From Microcaldota archaeon (lineage in GTDB: Archaea > Micrarchaeota > Micrarchaeia > Micrarchaeales > Micrarchaeaceae), in contig JAJYTM010000011.1 in the NCBI GenBank assembly GCA_021793035.1, positions 1-15,294 of the forward strand: DNA of 15,294 nt, in the 5' to 3' direction. The first letter of the stretch is position 1. Every line of letters begins with the position of its first letter. This document shows positions 13,194 to 15,294 of the stretch, one piece after another. The position numbers and the translations under genes were made by a program. Below the pieces are notes generated by a model, which saw only the letters and a program-made list of their open reading frames with translations, searched no databases and was not told the origin of the DNA.

Positions 13194-13472
13194 ATGGAAG
13201 GCAATTCCAATGCGCAGGACTATGCAGGCATCAGGAGAAGGATACAGAAAGACATGGACATGTTTGAGGGCAGCATTGCAGAGGCAAGCGCGATAGAGGC
13301 TGGCGCAGACAAAAAGGTCCGCAAGGTCATAGACTTGGCCAGGATGTATGCAAGCGACTCGAAGAGCTATCTTTTGAAGGGCGACCTGTATACATCGTTT
13401 TCGTGCATATCTTATGCACACGGGCTGCTTGACGCAGTGAAGGGTATCTATGGCAAAGAGAGAGACATATAG
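13194..13472 (+). CDS. DUF357 family protein
   Basis: This 92-aa helical protein matches the archaeal DUF357 family. Its diagnostic C-terminal half is ARMYASDSKSYLLKGD followed by the AxxxxxYAHGLLDA-type segment at about 63-84. The role of the family is not established; small size and two to three helices suggest a partner protein. AAAGGTG lies seven bases before the ATG. The trm1 start lies 23 bases inside its 3' end, so the two are translated from one transcript. The length is normal for the family. Confidence 0.82.
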   Translation: MEGNSNAQDYAGIRRRIQKDMDMFEGSIAEASAIEAGADKKVRKVIDLARMYASDSKSYLLKGDLYTSFSCISYAHGLLDAVKGIYGKERDI

Positions 13473-14604
13473 CGAAGGCAGGGCAAGGGTATCCTACAAT
13501 CCTGACACGTTCATAAACCCTATCGCAAGGCCTACTCGCGATATCGGCATAGCCATAGCGATGCTCGAAGGCCCTAAAAGGGATGGATTTAGGGCGCTGG
13601 ATGCGACCGGAGGCACAGGCATAAGGGGCATACGCTACGGGCTCGAGGCCGGCATCAAGGATGTCACAATATTGGAGATAAACGAGAAGGCATATAGGAC
13701 AGCGAAGCGCAACGCCGCTGCCAACTGCCCCGATGCAAAGGTTGTAAACACGAGCATACAGGAGTTCGCCAACTGTTCGAGGGAGCGCTTCGACCTGATA
13801 GACCTTGATCCGTTCGGCGGCATAGTGCCGTACGTTTATGATATAATGAAAATGACCAGGGACAATTCATTGCTGTTCGTCACCTCTACGGACTCGGCCG
13901 TGCTTTGCGGGGCGCACTACAAGGCCTGCGTTAAGCTGTACGGGGCTGTGCCTCTGCACAACGAGCTCTGCCACGAGGTGGGGCTCAGGATACTCACTGG
14001 CTACGTGATAAGGACTGCCGCGAGCTTCAATTTCGGCGTTGAGGTGCTGGCTGGGTTCTTCTACAAGCATTACATGCGCATGCACATGAAGCTGCACTAT
14101 GGGTCTGCCGAAGCATCCAGGTCCGTTGACAGCCTGGGCTTCGCGGGATACTGCAACGAATGCGGCTACAGGAGCCTGTACAAGGGCATTGCGCCCAAAG
14201 CGCATAAATGCCCGGAATGCGGAGCCGAACTTACGCTGGCGGGGCCTTTATACATAGGAAAGATCAAGGACAACTCATTGCTGAATGCGGTGGAAGGATT
14301 GATTGAAAAGGAGGGCATGGCAAAAGAGAGCGTTGACCTAGTCAGAAAACTGATTGACGAGCTTGACGCACCGCTCTATTACTCTGTCCCGAAGATCACC
14401 AGGAGCCTGAAAAGGGGTTCGTTGAGCCCTGCAAGGCTGATCGAGGCGCTGCACGATGCCGGATTCGTTGCTTCCGGGAGCCACATGGGACCCGAGTACA
14501 TCAAGACCGATGCGGGCATAAAGAAGATAGTAGAACTGGCAACTGCGTTGCTCGACAAGCACGCCATAATGCCTGATGAGAGGAATGAAACGAGCAAGAA
14601 ATGA
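13450..14604 (+). CDS. trm1: tRNA (guanine26-N2)-dimethyltransferase
   Basis: This 384-aa enzyme forms N2,N2-dimethylguanosine at position 26 of tRNA using S-adenosylmethionine. Visible features are the N-terminal EGRARVSYNPDTFINP (9-24), motif I DATGGTGIRG (51-60), the acidic end of strand 2 (E76), and the catalytic DLDPFGG (118-124). A zinc site follows with cysteines at 235, 238, 254 and 257 (two CxxC pairs) before the C-terminal domain that archaeal Trm1 uses to hold tRNA. ATG 13450 is chosen because it places the conserved start of the family correctly, despite the overlap with the DUF357 gene. It shares the neighbourhood with cca and two tRNAs. Confidence 0.95.
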   Translation: MAKRETYSEGRARVSYNPDTFINPIARPTRDIGIAIAMLEGPKRDGFRALDATGGTGIRGIRYGLEAGIKDVTILEINEKAYRTAKRNAAANCPDAKVVNTSIQEFANCSRERFDLIDLDPFGGIVPYVYDIMKMTRDNSLLFVTSTDSAVLCGAHYKACVKLYGAVPLHNELCHEVGLRILTGYVIRTAASFNFGVEVLAGFFYKHYMRMHMKLHYGSAEASRSVDSLGFAGYCNECGYRSLYKGIAPKAHKCPECGAELTLAGPLYIGKIKDNSLLNAVEGLIEKEGMAKESVDLVRKLIDELDAPLYYSVPKITRSLKRGSLSPARLIEALHDAGFVASGSHMGPEYIKTDAGIKKIVELATALLDKHAIMPDERNETSKK

Positions 14605-14783
14605 AAGCTTTAAATAACTTGTTCTGCCGCGCTAAGGCGATTCTGCCTCGTCAAAACCCCAGTTCCGCTTTTCGAGAATGCGGAATTTGTAGCAAAGATA
14701 TAAATATTAGGGAAAGGCAAAATACTTATAGACTTAACTACGCTCTGGGTGGGAAAAGGAGCCGTGGGTAAAAAGTGGGTGTG
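14605..14783 (+). promoter_or_regulatory. Intergenic region with three TATA-like boxes and a hairpin
   Basis: TATA-like sequences lie at 14611-14620 (TTTAAATAAC), 14698-14709 and 14724-14733. Between the first two, TTCCGC (14663-14668) and GCGGAA (14680-14685) form a 6-bp hairpin followed by TTTGT, which could terminate trm1 or be part of a short RNA. The last box is the best placed for the gene at 14784. Confidence 0.3.
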
Positions 14784-15059
14784 ATGAAAGAAGAAAACGC
14801 CATGGATAGACGAGAGTATGCAATGGGTGGGAAAACCAGGAACTGCTACGTCTGCGGAAGGGATCTGAAAGCGCATGACGTAAAGGTAGCAATGCCCTCT
14901 AAAGCAGTAGGAGTTTCGGGGCTGAGCATAGACAAAAGAGTGCTGTGCTCGAACTGCTACTACGGCTTGGTACACAGAACGCCTGCAGTACAGGGTGGCC
15001 TGAAAAAGGCAATAGCTGCAAGAGGCAGGAAGCTGCTGATAAAGGAGTTCAGGGCATAA
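14784..15059 (+). CDS. Small protein with two CxxC pairs, likely zinc-binding
   Basis: This is about 91 aa from ATG 14784. It contains NCYVCGRDL and VLCSNCYYG, two CxxC pairs about 34 residues apart, which together would hold one zinc ion in a ribbon-like fold. The C-terminal third is basic (LKKAIAARGRKLLIKEF), suggesting nucleic acid contact. I do not recognise the family. The start is uncertain: GTG 14775 or 14781, ATG 14784, or internal methionines at 14802 and 14820 are all possible, and the zinc ribbon is complete with any of them. It stands alone between trm1 and tRNA-Tyr. Confidence 0.65.
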   Translation: MKEENAMDRREYAMGGKTRNCYVCGRDLKAHDVKVAMPSKAVGVSGLSIDKRVLCSNCYYGLVHRTPAVQGGLKKAIAARGRKLLIKEFRA

Positions 15060-15141
15060 GCCAGGCGGTGCATACGGCATACAGCGCAGCTAGCATCATC
15101 CATCATTGGCGCACCGTGGTTTGGGGCGCAATCAGAGAGTA

Positions 15142-15247
15142 TCCCGTTGGGGTGATTTGAACACCCAACCTGCCGGTATCCACTTCACAACTTTATCTGA
15201 AGTGTTGCAAGCTACAGCCGGCCGCTCTACCATTGAGCTACAACGGG
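15142..15247 (-). tRNA. tRNA-Tyr (anticodon GTA) with a 34-base intron
   Basis: The acceptor stem CCCGTTG/CAACGGG starts with the C1-G72 pair typical of archaeal tRNA-Tyr, and the discriminator is A. The D-stem is GCTC/GAGC with loop AATGGTA, the anticodon stem GCCGG/CCGGC, and the T-arm GGGTG-TTCAAAT-CACCC. The anticodon loop is interrupted after position 37 by 15211-15178. A bulge-helix-bulge can be drawn: central helix CUGU/GUGG (mostly wobble pairs), bulges AGC and AUA with the cuts after their second base, and an intron helix built on CAAC/GUUG. The mature tRNA would be 72 bases. A TATA-like ATATTAAATG lies about 35 bases upstream. Confidence 0.9.
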
Positions 15248-15294
15248 CAAAAGGATAGCTGGTATTATTGCGCCTGAAACATTTAATATGTTTG

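Noticed and set aside
14610..15080. Reverse ORF of 156 codons opposite the zinc-ribbon gene
   Set aside because: The forward frame has paired CxxC motifs and a promoter. The reverse text is low-information and spans an intergenic region.
1..15294. CRISPR array, insertion sequences or rRNA genes
   Set aside because: No regularly spaced repeats, transposase motifs or rRNA-like segments were found.

Overview
The window comes from an archaeon. The evidence is an archaeal class I CCA-adding enzyme, a Trm1 tRNA dimethyltransferase, a DUF357 protein, an AK6/Fap7-type kinase, a tRNA-Tyr with a bulge-helix-bulge intron, and TATA boxes about 27 bases upstream of start codons (leaderless genes). Tight packing and moderate GC in the core genes would suit a small-genome DPANN lineage such as Micrarchaeota, but that placement is an inference.

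Layout. 1-4501 is a chromosomal block of nucleotide salvage and DNA repair genes: a leftward gene cut by the window edge, a 5'(3')-deoxyribonucleotidase, an AlkD-like glycosylase, a methylthioadenosine phosphorylase, a 51-aa reverse-strand ORF, a DUF488 protein, a MUG/TDG-type glycosylase and a HAD phosphatase. 4711-5187 encodes an unrecognised protein behind a duplicated promoter-like repeat.

5275-10386 is an integrated element of about 5.09 kb, bounded by a perfect 22-bp direct repeat of the 3' end of tRNA-Ala(CGC). The intact tRNA is at the right end. The left copy lies inside the 5' part of a small reverse-strand ORF, and the missing 3' part of that ORF continues, in the same frame, from the right copy. 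Joining the two repeat copies, as in an excised circle, restores one ORF of 134 codons (116 from the internal ATG). This is the most striking observation here. The cargo is AT-rich and defence-like: a DNA methyltransferase and PD-(D/E)XK endonuclease pair, a membrane protein/EVE-domain/decayed nuclease operon, a second small PD-(D/E)XK-like protein, and a 40-aa membrane protein. No integrase is recognisable in it.

10498-15294 is tRNA and translation maintenance: the CCA-adding enzyme, an AK6-like kinase with no canonical start codon, a hypothetical gene, and a divergent DUF357-Trm1 pair. A small protein with two CxxC pairs and the intron-containing tRNA-Tyr follow. The CCA enzyme, Trm1 and the two tRNAs form a tRNA maturation neighbourhood, and the element has inserted at one of those tRNAs.
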